Source: Pseudomonadota bacterium (GTDB taxonomy: Bacteria > Pseudomonadota > Alphaproteobacteria > Rhodobacterales > Rhodobacteraceae). Taken from it: a stretch of 64,000 bases of DNA. A program made the translations under genes and the position numbers. The notes beneath the pieces were generated by a model. The model searched no databases and had not been told where the DNA came from. It saw only the letters and a list, made by a program, of their open reading frames with translations. The stretch is from positions 186,001 through 250,000 of the forward strand of contig JAIUPC010000019.1 in the NCBI GenBank assembly GCA_020161655.1. Direction: 5' to 3'. The number at the start of each line of letters is the position of its first letter. Positions within the stretch are counted from its first letter, which is position 1. This document shows, in pieces, positions 47,748 through 57,129 of this stretch.

Positions 47748-48538
47748 CGCGGGGTCAGGAACGAACGATCCGAAGGGCCGAGGATGAAATCGAGCGCCTC
47801 GCGCACCAGCGCAGAGTCGCTGCCCTTTTCGGCGGCGGCGCGGGCGGTTTCGCGGAAGGTGCCGCCACCGAGCGCATCGAGAAGCTCGCGCAGCGCCGCG
47901 ATGTCGGACCGCCCCGCCCCGCGCCGCTTCAGCCCGACGAGGTTCAGCCCGTCGAGCGCGCCGCGCGGCCCCTGCACCAACCCGTGCGGGATCACATCCG
48001 CCGTCACCATCGTCACCGCGCCGATCATGGCACCACGCCCGATGCGGACGAACTGATGGACGCCGGAGAGGCCACCGATGATCACCTCGTCCTCCAGCAC
48101 GCAATGCCCGGCAAGGGCGGCGTTGTTGACGAGGATCACGTGATTGCCGATCTGGCAGTCATGGGCGACATGGCTCCCCGCCATGAAAAGCCCGTCATCG
48201 CCCACCCGCGTAACGCCGCCACCGCCTTCGGTTCCGGTGTTCATGGTCACGTTTTCGCGGATGCGGTTCCGCGCACCGATGACAAGGCGGGTCGCTTCGC
48301 CCCGGAACTTCAGGTCCTGGGGAATTTCGCCCAGAGTCGTGAAGGGAAAGACCACGGTGTCGTCGCCGACCTCGGTCTGGCCCGTCACCACGACATGGGA
48401 TTTCAGCTCCACCCCCCGGCCAAGCACGACCTTCGGCCCGACGATGCAGAACGGCCCGATCCGGCAGTCCGGCCCGATCACCGCGCCCGGCTCGATCACG
48501 GCGGAAGGGTGGATCTGCGCGCTCATGTCTGAAGACAT
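47744..48538 (-). CDS. lpxA: Acyl-ACP--UDP-N-acetylglucosamine O-acyltransferase
   Basis: First step of lipid A synthesis. The protein is a left-handed beta-helix built of hexapeptide repeats, beginning IHPSAVIEPGAVIGPDCRIG, with the catalytic His126 in SHVAHDCQIGNH. I chose ATG 48538, just after the fabZ stop, giving 264 residues; ATG 48526 would give 260 and is equally compatible with the family. It is two bases downstream of fabZ and overlaps lpxI by four bases. Confidence 0.95.
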   Translation of the reverse strand: MSSDMSAQIHPSAVIEPGAVIGPDCRIGPFCIVGPKVVLGRGVELKSHVVVTGQTEVGDDTVVFPFTTLGEIPQDLKFRGEATRLVIGARNRIRENVTMNTGTEGGGGVTRVGDDGLFMAGSHVAHDCQIGNHVILVNNAALAGHCVLEDEVIIGGLSGVHQFVRIGRGAMIGAVTMVTADVIPHGLVQGPRGALDGLNLVGLKRRGAGRSDIAALRELLDALGGGTFRETARAAAEKGSDSALVREALDFILGPSDRSFLTPR

Positions 48539-48540
48539 CG

Positions 48541-48999
48541 TCAGTCCCTGAGGTCCATCATGGCGACGATCTCGGCCTCGCAGCACATTTCGCCGTTCAC
48601 CTTGGCCTCGCCGTGGAATTTCCAGATCTTGCCGCCGCCGCGCTTGACCGTCATGTGCAGCATCAGCACGTCGCCCGGCACCACCATGCGGCGGAAGCGG
48701 CAACTGTCGATGCTGAGGAAATAGGTCAGGAGGTCACGCCCGACCACATCCATCGAGATGCCGACCAGAACCGCCGCCGCCTGCGCCATCGCCTCGACAA
48801 CGAGGACGCCGGGCATGATCGGCTTGGCCGGGAAATGGCCCTGGAAATGCGGCTCGTTGAAGGTCACGTTCTTGACGCCGACGCAGCCCTTGTCCCTGGC
48901 GATATCGACAACCTTGTCGATCAGGAGAAACGGATACCGGTGCGGAATGATCCGCTGGATGAGGTCGAGATCGGCCTCGGTGATAGCAGCGTCGGTCAT
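48541..48999 (-). CDS. fabZ: 3-hydroxyacyl-ACP dehydratase FabZ
   Basis: Hot-dog-fold dehydratase of fatty acid elongation, 152 residues. The active site pair is His55 in [13 protein letters not shown] and Glu69 in [10 protein letters not shown]-terminal [18 protein letters not shown] is typical. The gene lies between skp and lpxA; the lpxD gene normally found just before fabZ in many proteobacteria is missing here. Confidence 0.96.
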   Translation of the reverse strand: MTDAAITEADLDLIQRIIPHRYPFLLIDKVVDIARDKGCVGVKNVTFNEPHFQGHFPAKPIMPGVLVVEAMAQAAAVLVGISMDVVGRDLLTYFLSIDSCRFRRMVVPGDVLMLHMTVKRGGGKIWKFHGEAKVNGEMCCEAEIVAMMDLRD

Positions 49000-49068
49000 T
49001 CTCGCTCCTTCCGCAGTGCTTCGGCGATAGCTAGCAACTCGCCCACCCTAGGGCAAGCTTGTCGGGGG

Positions 49069-49692
49069 TCAGTTGCCACCGTTCGCGCCGGGTGCGGGCG
49101 CAGGAGCAGGCTGCGGCACGGGTGCAGGTGCCGGTTCGGGCGCGGGATCGTCGGCATTCTCGCCGGCGCCGAGCTTGGCGTCGATGCTCGCGATCATGTC
49201 GTCGGTGACGTCGATCGAATCCGCCGAAACGAAGATCGCGCGGGAATCCAGCACCACCACCGCGCCGCGTTCGCGAAGAACCTCGCCCATCACAGGCAGT
49301 GCGGCGGCATAGAAGCGCTGCCGTTCGGCGTCGGAAATCCGCCCGATCGACCGGGCCTTGGCCTCCTGCGCGCTCCGCAACTCGACGACGCGGGCGTCGA
49401 AGGCGTCGGCAGCCTTGCGAAAAGCCTCCGGGTCCATCGTCGGCCGGGCGTCCGTCAGCGCCCGTTCCTCGGCGACGAGATTCGCCTCAAGCTCGCGGTT
49501 CTCTGCCGCGAGGCTGGCCGAGATGTCGGCAAGGTGCTGGGCCGCACGCTTTCCCCAAGCCGATTCATTGTAGAGCCGGTCTTGATTGATGGCGAGGATC
49601 GCACTGGCGAGCGGCGGCGTCTCTGTCTGGGCAAGCGAAGACGCGGCGCCCGTCATAAGCGCCGCGGCCAGACATGCCAAAAGGATGCGCAT
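49069..49692 (-). CDS. skp: OmpH/Skp-type periplasmic chaperone with Pro/Ala-rich tail
   Basis: Periplasmic chaperone that holds unfolded outer-membrane proteins for BamA. A signal peptide (MRILLACLAAALMTGAASSLA) precedes a long helical, charged segment (about 55-125) typical of the Skp tentacle, then a beta-rich segment VVVLDSRAIFVSADSIDVTDD. The last 30 residues are a low-complexity tail with repeated PAP units that ordinary Skp proteins lack. It starts in a one-base overlap with the bamA stop, so the pair is translationally coupled. Confidence 0.87.
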   Translation of the reverse strand: MRILLACLAAALMTGAASSLAQTETPPLASAILAINQDRLYNESAWGKRAAQHLADISASLAAENRELEANLVAEERALTDARPTMDPEAFRKAADAFDARVVELRSAQEAKARSIGRISDAERQRFYAAALPVMGEVLRERGAVVVLDSRAIFVSADSIDVTDDMIASIDAKLGAGENADDPAPEPAPAPVPQPAPAPAPGANGGN

Positions 49693-52013
49693 CAGAACTT
49701 CGTCGAGATCGACAGGTCGAAGTTCTGTTCCTTGTCGTAGCTTTCCTTCTGGATCGCCTTCGAGAAGTTGAAGCGCAAGGGACCGATCGGCGAGGACCAG
49801 AGGATTGAAACGCCGATGGAGGAACGCAGGTTCATGCTGTCGTCGATGGTCCCGCCGAGATTGTTGTCGAGTTCCCAGACGGAGCCGACATCGGCGAAGA
49901 GACCGCCGGTGATCCCGTATTCCTCGGGCAGGCCGATCGGGAATTCCGCCTCAAGCCGCGCCACGGCGAAATAATTGCCGCCAAGCGCATCCTGGTTCAC
50001 CGCGGTGAGGTCGCGCGGCCCAAGGCCGTTCGGCTCGAAGCCGCGGATCTTGCCGTTGCCGGTGAAGCGGTCGACGATCCGGCTGTCGCCGCCCGAGGTC
50101 ATCACGGCGCCACCTTCCAGTTCGGCCCGGAAGGTAACCTCTTCCTTGAAAGCCTTGATCTGGTAAGACGCCAGCGCCGTGGAGGTGACGGAATCGATGT
50201 CGCCGCCGAGGCCGGCGTAATCCTGGCCGAAACGGAACAGGAAGCCCCGGTTGGGATCAAGCCCGCCAATCCGGTTGTCGAAAGTGTAGCGGTAGCCAAG
50301 AGCGCTCGTCACCAACGCGCCGCGTGCCTCTTCAGCCTTCAGCACGTTGGATGAGTTGACGTTGACGTTGTAGACCTCGTCACTCGACGCCTTGTAGTGG
50401 ATATCGAGCTTGCCGAACTCGCTGACCGGAAACTCGAATCCAACCTCGGTTCCGAACCGTTTCGTCGAATAGTCGGAGTTCTGGTTCTCGGTCGTGTTGT
50501 AATAGAACCGGGTGCTGAACTTCAGATCGCGGTCAAGGAACGACGGCTCGACGAAGCTAAACGAACTGTTCTTGTTGTCCACGCCGCCCGACAGGTTGAG
50601 GCTGACCGTCTGGCCGCGGCCAAGGAAGTTGGTCTCTGTGAGACCAACAACCAAACCGACGCCGCCCGAGACGCTGTAGCTCGCGCCGAAGTTTAGCGAT
50701 CCGGTCGGCTGTTCCTCGACGTTCACGTCCACGATCACCTGATCGGTTGACGTTCCCTGACGGGCGTTCACATCCGCCGTCTTGAAGAAGCCGAGCGCCC
50801 GGATGCGCTCTGCCGCCTGACGGATTTCGCGCGGATTGAAGGGGTCGCCCTCGACCGAGCGGAACTGCCGCCGAACCACCCGGTCCAGCGTGGTTGTGTT
50901 GCCCTCGATGTCGATGCGTTCGACAAAGACCCGCGGCCCTTTGGTCAGCGCAAAGACCACGTCGAGCGTCTGGTTCGCCTCGTTCCGGGCGATGCGCGGT
51001 TCGACCGCAAGGAAGTTGATACCCTGCTTCAGCGCTAGGTTTTCCATCCGGGTGATGGTGGTGTCGATTGCCGTGGGCGAATAGGTCACGCCAGACCGGA
51101 TGCGGATCGAATCCGCATAGGCGGCGGCGTCGATACCCGGATATTCGCTGACCACACGGGTGGAATTGATCTTGTAGCTCTGCCCTTCGCGGACGTTATA
51201 GGTCAGGAAGAAGCCCTCGCGGTCGCGCGCATACTCCTGCGCCACCGACAGGACCTGGAAGTCGATGAAGCCGCGGTTGCGGTAAAAGTCGGTCAGAAGC
51301 TGCTTGTCGAACTCGATCCGGTCGGCCTGATAGCTGTCGCGCTGGATGAAGGCGCGGAGAAACCCCGCCTGCTTGCTGGCCAGCACCTGCCGCAGGCGGC
51401 GGTCGGAATAGCTGCGGTTGCCGGTGAAGGACAGGCGCTCCACCTCGGTCACCTTGCCTTCGCGAATCTCGAAAACCACGTCGACGCGGTTGTCGCCACG
51501 GTCGATCACCCGCGGCTCCACCCGCGCGGCCATGCGGCCCCTGTCGGCGTAAAGCTGGGTGATGGCTGCGGCATCGGCCTGAAGCTGCGCCGCCGAATAG
51601 ATGCGCCGGCTCTGCGACTTGACGGCGGCGGCAAGCTCTTCGTCCTTCAGCCGCGCGTTACCCTCGAAGTCGATCACGTTGACCGTAGGATTCTCGACGA
51701 CCCGGATGATGAGCGTGCCGCCAGAGGGAACCAGTTCGATGCTGGAAAAGAGGCCGGAGGCGTTCAGCCGCTGGTAGGCGTCATTCAGCCCCGCCTGGCT
51801 GATGGACTGGCCCTGCGCCACGCCGGCGAACTTGGCGATCGTCGCCGGGTCGACCCGCTCGTTGCCTTCCACGACCACGCTGCTGAAAACGTAAGATTGC
51901 GAAAAGGCAGGCACGCCACCAAAGGCAACGGCCACTGCGATAAGTCCGACCGCGCTTGCGCGCCGCACTGCAGACAAGGAAAACCTGCGCGCTCCGCCCG
52001 AAACCTCCAGCAT
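49692..52013 (-). CDS. bamA: Outer membrane protein assembly factor BamA
   Basis: Central component of the outer membrane beta-barrel insertion machine, 773 residues. A signal peptide of about 38 residues ends near PAFS, followed by five POTRA domains (for example VVVEGNERVDPATIAKFAG for POTRA1 and RVFVERIDIEGNTTTLDRVVRRQFR for POTRA5) and the 16-stranded barrel, which ends with FNFSKAIQKESYDKEQNFDLSISTKF carrying the terminal aromatic signature. The ATG at 52013 follows GAGGGGCAGAAC. It is preceded by a small membrane peptide gene and rseP. Confidence 0.96.
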   Translation of the reverse strand: MLEVSGGARRFSLSAVRRASAVGLIAVAVAFGGVPAFSQSYVFSSVVVEGNERVDPATIAKFAGVAQGQSISQAGLNDAYQRLNASGLFSSIELVPSGGTLIIRVVENPTVNVIDFEGNARLKDEELAAAVKSQSRRIYSAAQLQADAAAITQLYADRGRMAARVEPRVIDRGDNRVDVVFEIREGKVTEVERLSFTGNRSYSDRRLRQVLASKQAGFLRAFIQRDSYQADRIEFDKQLLTDFYRNRGFIDFQVLSVAQEYARDREGFFLTYNVREGQSYKINSTRVVSEYPGIDAAAYADSIRIRSGVTYSPTAIDTTITRMENLALKQGINFLAVEPRIARNEANQTLDVVFALTKGPRVFVERIDIEGNTTTLDRVVRRQFRSVEGDPFNPREIRQAAERIRALGFFKTADVNARQGTSTDQVIVDVNVEEQPTGSLNFGASYSVSGGVGLVVGLTETNFLGRGQTVSLNLSGGVDNKNSSFSFVEPSFLDRDLKFSTRFYYNTTENQNSDYSTKRFGTEVGFEFPVSEFGKLDIHYKASSDEVYNVNVNSSNVLKAEEARGALVTSALGYRYTFDNRIGGLDPNRGFLFRFGQDYAGLGGDIDSVTSTALASYQIKAFKEEVTFRAELEGGAVMTSGGDSRIVDRFTGNGKIRGFEPNGLGPRDLTAVNQDALGGNYFAVARLEAEFPIGLPEEYGITGGLFADVGSVWELDNNLGGTIDDSMNLRSSIGVSILWSSPIGPLRFNFSKAIQKESYDKEQNFDLSISTKF

Positions 52014-52095
52014 GTTCTGCCCCTCACCGCCGATTATTTAGAATTACCTTTGCAACGTGAGTACCGTTTCAGACGGACCTTGTCAAAAGCCGAGA

Positions 52096-52163
52096 CGCGG
52101 CCCGGATGAGGGGCCGCGCCTTGCGGTTTCGGCGGTGCTGAATATGCGCTGAAATCAGCGCAT
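52096..52163 (-). terminator. Paired stem-loops after the 54-aa peptide gene
   Basis: ATGCGCTG (52144-52151) pairs with CAGCGCAT (52156-52163), overlapping the stop codon of the small gene. A second stem pairs CGCGGCCC (52096-52103) with GGGCCGCG (52111-52118), followed on the minus strand by CTTTTG after a few bases. Together they may terminate or attenuate transcription before bamA. Confidence 0.45.
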
Positions 52164-52319
52164 GAAATCGGATTGCGGGATCTGGAGCTTTGCGACTTCG
52201 GCGCCGATCATGGCGCCACCGGCCAGTCCGACGACGATGGCGGCGGGAATCAGGATGCGGCCGAGGCTGAGTTCGAGGACCAGCGAAAGCCCCCTGTAGC
52301 CGCTCTGGATCATCTGCAT
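52155..52319 (-). CDS. 54-residue single-helix membrane peptide
   Basis: A small protein starting at ATG 52319. It has a polar N-terminus MQMIQSGYRGLSLVLELSLG, one hydrophobic helix (about 21-41) rich in Gly and Ala (IPAAIVVGLAGGAMIGAEVA) and a short polar tail. The earlier in-frame start at 52400 adds 27 unlikely residues. It lies between rseP and bamA, two envelope-biogenesis genes. Gly-rich helix packing suggests an interaction partner in the membrane, but no function is known. Confidence 0.62.
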   Translation of the reverse strand: MQMIQSGYRGLSLVLELSLGRILIPAAIVVGLAGGAMIGAEVAKLQIPQSDFMR

Positions 52320-52415
52320 TTCCGTACCCTCATGCGTACCTGCTCTGCCGCCCGAGACTAGGTAGCAAATGTGGCGCGATTGGGGCGAGCACGCAACCAT
52401 AGGTAGAGTGTCGGT

Positions 52416-53753
52416 TTATTTGCAGAAAAGATCGTTCGACAGCCCGAAGAACATCAGGGCAAGGACCACCGTAAGCCCGACGGCCAAAGCCACGTTCATC
52501 ACCCGGTCCGACGGCGGTTTGCCGCGCGCCCATTCATAGGCGTGAAACACCAGATGCCCGCCATCGAGGACCGGAATCGGGAAAAGGTTCAGAAGGCCGA
52601 TGGCGGTGGAAAGCGCGGCGATCATCCAGATGAACGATGTCAGCCCGGCGCTGGCCGCATTGCCGGTGGCCTTGGCCATGCCGATCGGGCCATTGATGTT
52701 GCAGGTCGAAATCTTGCCAGCGACCATGCTGGAGATTGCCGAGAAGGTGCTGTCGATCACGCCCCAGGTCATGCGGGCGCCGGATTTCAGCGCCTCCAGC
52801 GGGCCGGGCATCCGCGTCTCTGGCTCAAACATGAAGCTGCCGGAAATGCCAAGCTGGTAGCCGGTTTCAAGGCCGCCATCCTCACCCGTCACCGGGCGCT
52901 GGCGGGGGGTCAAGGTGGTATCGAACACCTCGCCGTCGCGCCAGACACTCAGCGCGACCGGGGCGCCGGCGCTGGCCTGAACCTCGCCCCTGAGATCATC
53001 GAAACGCGGGATCGGCTTGCCGTTGGCCTTGACGATCACATCGCCGACGGCAAGCCCGGCATCGCCCGCGGCACTCGCCGGCAGGACCGACTGGACGAGC
53101 GCCGGAATCAGCGTCGGCCCGGTGACGGTTTCCTCGCGCCCGTCACGTTCGACGACGTAGGTGATCTGGTCCTGCGCCGGAAGCTCGTCGGCGACCTTGC
53201 CGAGTGCTTCGTAATCCGGCGTCGGCTTGCCGTCGACCGAAACGATCCTGTCGCCGGGCATGAGCTGCGTCTCGACCGGCAGCGGCTTCAGCGCGGCGAT
53301 CGTCGGCTGATCGGTGGCGATGCCGGTGAAGAAGAGCATCCCGCCAAAGACGATGATCGACAGGATGAAGTTGAAGGCCGGTCCGGCAAAGACCGTTGCC
53401 GCCCGCGCCCAAAGGGGCGCGCCGTGCATGGTATGGCGCTTCTCCGCCTCGGAAAGCTGCGCCATCGTCGCCTCGTCGGCACCGGCGGAGCTGGCATTGG
53501 CATCGCCAAGGAATTTCACATAGCCGCCGAAGGGCAGCGCCGCGATCTGCCAGCGCGTGCCGCGCTTGTCCATCCGGCTCCAGACCACCGGGCCGAAGCC
53601 GATGGAGAACACCTCCGCCCGGATGCCCGACCAGCGGCCGACGATGTAATGGCCGAACTCATGGACAAAGACGATGATCGACAGCGCCACGATGAAGGTC
53701 GCCACCGTGTAGGCGAGGCTGCCGAGGCTGAGAAGAAGGGCGGGAAGTTCCAA
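52416..53753 (-). CDS. rseP: Site-2 intramembrane metalloprotease RseP
   Basis: Membrane protease that cleaves anti-sigma factors in the envelope stress response. The zinc motif HEFGH is at 31-35 in the first membrane helix, PDZ domains occupy the middle, and the third ligand motif NLFPIPVLDGGHL lies near residue 400. I selected TTG 53753 as start: an AGGA element precedes it, it lies just after the dxr stop, and the zinc motif then falls at the normal distance from the N-terminus. Total 445 residues. Confidence 0.94.
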   Translation of the reverse strand: MELPALLLSLGSLAYTVATFIVALSIIVFVHEFGHYIVGRWSGIRAEVFSIGFGPVVWSRMDKRGTRWQIAALPFGGYVKFLGDANASSAGADEATMAQLSEAEKRHTMHGAPLWARAATVFAGPAFNFILSIIVFGGMLFFTGIATDQPTIAALKPLPVETQLMPGDRIVSVDGKPTPDYEALGKVADELPAQDQITYVVERDGREETVTGPTLIPALVQSVLPASAAGDAGLAVGDVIVKANGKPIPRFDDLRGEVQASAGAPVALSVWRDGEVFDTTLTPRQRPVTGEDGGLETGYQLGISGSFMFEPETRMPGPLEALKSGARMTWGVIDSTFSAISSMVAGKISTCNINGPIGMAKATGNAASAGLTSFIWMIAALSTAIGLLNLFPIPVLDGGHLVFHAYEWARGKPPSDRVMNVALAVGLTVVLALMFFGLSNDLFCK

Positions 53754-53766
53754 ATTGGCGTCCTGT

Positions 53767-54933
53767 CTATTGCATCGTCTCAGCGGCGATGCGGCGCGCC
53801 TGACCGTCGATGTCGAGAACCATATCGATGCTGTCCGGGACTTTGCCAAGCCCCCCTGTGGCGGAAAGCCGGTCGAGAACCTTCTCGACCACCGCCGCCA
53901 TGTCGGTGAAACGGATGCGCCCCGCGATGAAGGCGTCGAGAGCGGTTTCCTTGGCGGCGTTGAAGCTCGCGCCGGCCAGACCGCCGATCCGCATGACTTC
54001 GCGCGCGAGCCTCAGAGCCGGGTAGCGGGCCGGATCGGGGTTGCGGAAGGTCAGGCTGCCGATCCGGGCGAGGTCGAGCCGCGCAATGGGAAGATGCGCC
54101 CGGTCAGGCCAGTTCAGCGCATAGCCGATGGCATGGCGCATGTCGGGCGCGCCAAGATGGGCGATCATGCCGCCGTCACGGAACCCGACCAGCGCATGAA
54201 CCAGCGATTCCGGGTGGACGAGAACCTCCACCCGGTCGGGGTCTATGCCGAAGAACTCTTTCGCCTCAATGACTTCCAGCGCCTTGTTGAACATGGAGGC
54301 GCTGTCGATGGTGATCCTCTGCCCCATCGCCCAATTCGGGTGGCAGGAGGCTTCGGCCACCGTCGCAGCCGCCAGCCGTTCCATCGGCCAGTCGCGGAAG
54401 GCGCCGCCCGAGGCGGTGATGGTGATATGTTCGACCGTCGCCAGGTTCTCGCCGAGAAGGGCCTGGAAGACCGCGGAATGTTCGCTGTCGACCGGCAGGA
54501 TCGTCGCGCCATGTTTTCTGGCCCTGGCCATCAGCAATGGCCCGGCTGTGACGAGGCTTTCCTTGTTGGCCAGCGCCAGTACCGAGCCATGGGAAAGCGC
54601 GCGGAAACCGGGTGCGAGCCCTGCTGCCCCGACGATGCCGGACATGATCCAGTCCGCCGGACGCTCCGCCGCTTCAGCAACCGCCATCGGCCCGCCGGCG
54701 CATTCCGTCGCGGTCCCGGCCAAAGCAGCGCGGAGGTCGGGCAGAAGTCTGGCCTCGGCAATGACCGCAAGCTCGGCCTTCAGCGACCGCGCCTGTTCGG
54801 CCAGACGCGCCACGTTGCGCCCCCCGGTCAGCGCCACGGTCCGATATCGCTCTGGCCCACCCTGCCGCATCAGCAGGTCGAAGGTGCTTTCTCCAATGGA
54901 GCCGGTCGATCCGAAGACGGAGATGCTGCGCAT
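53767..54933 (-). CDS. dxr: 1-deoxy-D-xylulose 5-phosphate reductoisomerase
   Basis: Second step of the non-mevalonate isoprenoid pathway, reducing DXP to MEP with NADPH. The N-terminal Rossmann motif is FGSTGSIGEST (about 6-16); metal and substrate sites include LPVDSEHSAVFQ and ITASGGAFRDWP. Length 388 is usual. It is 4 bp after cdsA, and isoprenoid supply matches neighbouring uppS. Confidence 0.96.
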   Translation of the reverse strand: MRSISVFGSTGSIGESTFDLLMRQGGPERYRTVALTGGRNVARLAEQARSLKAELAVIAEARLLPDLRAALAGTATECAGGPMAVAEAAERPADWIMSGIVGAAGLAPGFRALSHGSVLALANKESLVTAGPLLMARARKHGATILPVDSEHSAVFQALLGENLATVEHITITASGGAFRDWPMERLAAATVAEASCHPNWAMGQRITIDSASMFNKALEVIEAKEFFGIDPDRVEVLVHPESLVHALVGFRDGGMIAHLGAPDMRHAIGYALNWPDRAHLPIARLDLARIGSLTFRNPDPARYPALRLAREVMRIGGLAGASFNAAKETALDAFIAGRIRFTDMAAVVEKVLDRLSATGGLGKVPDSIDMVLDIDGQARRIAAETMQ

Positions 54934-54937
54934 GGCC

Positions 54938-55732
54938 TCAGAACCTGACGACCGGAACCGGCGTCAGCTGCGCCACGAGGAGCATGAAGAGCGCCGCCCC
55001 GAGCAGCCCGTCGAAGCGGTCCATGAGGCCGCCATGGCCGGGAATGAGGTTGGAACTGTCCTTCACCCCTGCCCGTCTTTTGATGGCGCTTTCGGCGATG
55101 TCGCCCATCTGCGAGGCGAAGGCGAGAACCGAGGAGATCCAGAGAAGGTCGATCCCCGCCGTCGATATCTTGAGAAACACGAATCCCACAATCGCCGCAA
55201 AGATCCAGCCGGCGACGGTCCCCGACCAGGTCTTCTTCGGGCTGACCGCCGGCCAGAACTTCGGCCCGCCGAGGATGCGCCCGGCGAAGTAGCCGGCGAT
55301 GTCGGTGATGACAACGACGAGGACCAGCCAGAGGAGCCAGAGCATCCCGTAGCCTTCGCGGAAGGCGACAAGGCCGTAGCTCGCCAGCATGATCATGACG
55401 GCATAGACCGTCGCCTCGATCTTCATCGGCCGCTCCGGGCGCACCGCGATCAGAAGCGGCGGCACAAGAAGCAGCGGCGTGAAATAGGGATTGCCGGTGT
55501 AGAGGACAATCGCCAGCGCGACCGCCGCGACAAGGCCGAGAATCTTCGCCTCGTCAGGCCGGGCCTGATCGGTCATCGCCGCCAGTTCCCAGACCATCAG
55601 CCCGGCGCAGACAACCGCCAGCGCCGCGAACCAGATACCGCCCATCCAGACCAGAAAGAGGCCGCCCGCCGCCATCGCCGCGCCCGAGATGATCCGGGGT
55701 GCGAGGTCGTCCCATTTGCGCGGCGCGTTCAT
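54938..55732 (-). CDS. cdsA: Phosphatidate cytidylyltransferase
   Basis: Makes CDP-diacylglycerol for phospholipid synthesis. The 264-residue polytopic membrane protein has the CDS signature in its C-terminal third (SAIKRRAGVKDSSNLIPGHGG followed by LMDRFDGLLGA), including the conserved Asp residues. Its start overlaps the uppS stop in an ATGA. Confidence 0.94.
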   Translation of the reverse strand: MNAPRKWDDLAPRIISGAAMAAGGLFLVWMGGIWFAALAVVCAGLMVWELAAMTDQARPDEAKILGLVAAVALAIVLYTGNPYFTPLLLVPPLLIAVRPERPMKIEATVYAVMIMLASYGLVAFREGYGMLWLLWLVLVVVITDIAGYFAGRILGGPKFWPAVSPKKTWSGTVAGWIFAAIVGFVFLKISTAGIDLLWISSVLAFASQMGDIAESAIKRRAGVKDSSNLIPGHGGLMDRFDGLLGAALFMLLVAQLTPVPVVRF

Positions 55733-56457
55733 GCGGTCAGCGCACCGCCGTAACGCCGCTCGCGCCCGCAGAACCGGGCCACGATCGCCTCAAGCTCCTC
55801 AGCCGAAAAATCGGGCCAGAGCGTGTCGGTGAATTCATATTCGGCATAGGCCGACTGCCAGAGCAGGTAGTTGGAGATCCGCGTCTCGCCGCTGGTGCGG
55901 ATCACGAGGTCGGGATCGGGGAGGTCGTGGGTATCAAGCCGCGCCTCCAGCGCCGCCTCATCAACCTCGGACGGGGTAAGCTTGCCGGCGGCCACGTCTT
56001 CGGCAATCTGCCGCGCGGCGCGCATCAGCTCGTCCCGGCCGCCGTAGTTGATGGCGACGGTCAGGTGCAGCCGGTCGTTGTCCTTGGTCCGCTCCTCGAT
56101 CCCCGCCATCAGCTTTTGCAGCTTCTTGTCGAGCCGGTCGCGGCCGCCGATGAACCTGAGGCGCACGCCCTCGGTCGAAAGCCGTTCAGCCTCGGACTGG
56201 ATGTAGCGGGCGAAGATCGTCATCAACCCGATGACCTCTTCGGTCGAGCGCTTCCAGTTCTCGGTCGAAAAGGCGTAAAGTGTCAGGTAGCGGATGCCGA
56301 GGCCGGGTGCCGCCTCGACGATGGAGCGGACGCGTTCGGCGCCGCGACGGTGGCCGACAAGACGTGGCCAACCGCGTGCGGTGGCCCAGCGGCCATTGCC
56401 ATCCATGATGATGGCGACGTGGGACGGCATCGTACCCGTGATGTCCTTCGCGGCCAT
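55729..56457 (-). CDS. uppS: Undecaprenyl pyrophosphate synthase
   Basis: Cis-prenyltransferase that makes the C55 lipid carrier for peptidoglycan and polysaccharides. The catalytic Asp19 lies in AIIMDGNGRWA, followed by GHRRGAERVRSIV and YAFSTENWKRS; the C-terminal LVIRTSGETRISNYLLWQ is also diagnostic. Length 242 is usual. It overlaps cdsA. Confidence 0.96.
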   Translation of the reverse strand: MAAKDITGTMPSHVAIIMDGNGRWATARGWPRLVGHRRGAERVRSIVEAAPGLGIRYLTLYAFSTENWKRSTEEVIGLMTIFARYIQSEAERLSTEGVRLRFIGGRDRLDKKLQKLMAGIEERTKDNDRLHLTVAINYGGRDELMRAARQIAEDVAAGKLTPSEVDEAALEARLDTHDLPDPDLVIRTSGETRISNYLLWQSAYAEYEFTDTLWPDFSAEELEAIVARFCGRERRYGGALTA

Positions 56458-56490
56458 TGGCCCTGCCCTTTTCCGCCCCCGCGCAGGTCC

Positions 56491-57054
56491 TCAGACCTGC
56501 ATGATCTCCGCCTGCTTGTCTTCCAGTGCCTTGTCGACGCCGACGATGGCCTTGTCCGTCAGGCTCTGCACTTCATCATGCCAGAACTTCTGATCGTCTT
56601 CGCTCATCCCGTCGCCCTTGGCCTTCTTGATCTGGTCCATCCCGTCGCGCCGCACATTGCGGACGGCCACCCGCGCGTGTTCGGCATATTGCGCCGCAAC
56701 CTTGGTTAACTCACGACGCCGTTCTTCATTAAGTTCGGGAATGGGCAACATTATGATGGTGCCGTTGGTCTGCGGATTGATGCCGAGACCGCTTTCACGG
56801 ATCGCCTTCTCGACCTTGCTGACAAGGCCCTTGTCCCAGACGTTCACCGTGACCATGCGCGGTTCGGGCACGTTGATGGTGCCGACCTGATTGATCGGCG
56901 TCATCGAGCCATAGGCATCGACCATCACCGGCTCGACAATCGAGGCGGAGGCGCGGCCGGTCCTGAGGCTGGCGAATTCGTGGCGGAGCGCGTTCATGGC
57001 CCCGTCCATGCGACGCGAGAGTGCGTCAATGTCAATCTCGATATCGTCAGACAT
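56491..57054 (-). CDS. frr: Ribosome recycling factor
   Basis: Releases ribosomes from mRNA after termination together with EF-G. The 187-residue sequence has the typical start ending in [20 protein letters not shown] and the C-terminal three-helix domain with [20 protein letters not shown]. It follows pyrH by 75 bp, the standard order pyrH-frr-uppS. Confidence 0.97.
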   Translation of the reverse strand: MSDDIEIDIDALSRRMDGAMNALRHEFASLRTGRASASIVEPVMVDAYGSMTPINQVGTINVPEPRMVTVNVWDKGLVSKVEKAIRESGLGINPQTNGTIIMLPIPELNEERRRELTKVAAQYAEHARVAVRNVRRDGMDQIKKAKGDGMSEDDQKFWHDEVQSLTDKAIVGVDKALEDKQAEIMQV

Positions 57055-57129
57055 CGTTTTGTTCCGTTTCTGCTCGTCTCGACCGTCTTTGCGCCCTTTT
57101 ACATAGAACGCACGGGGAAAGAAACTGTT

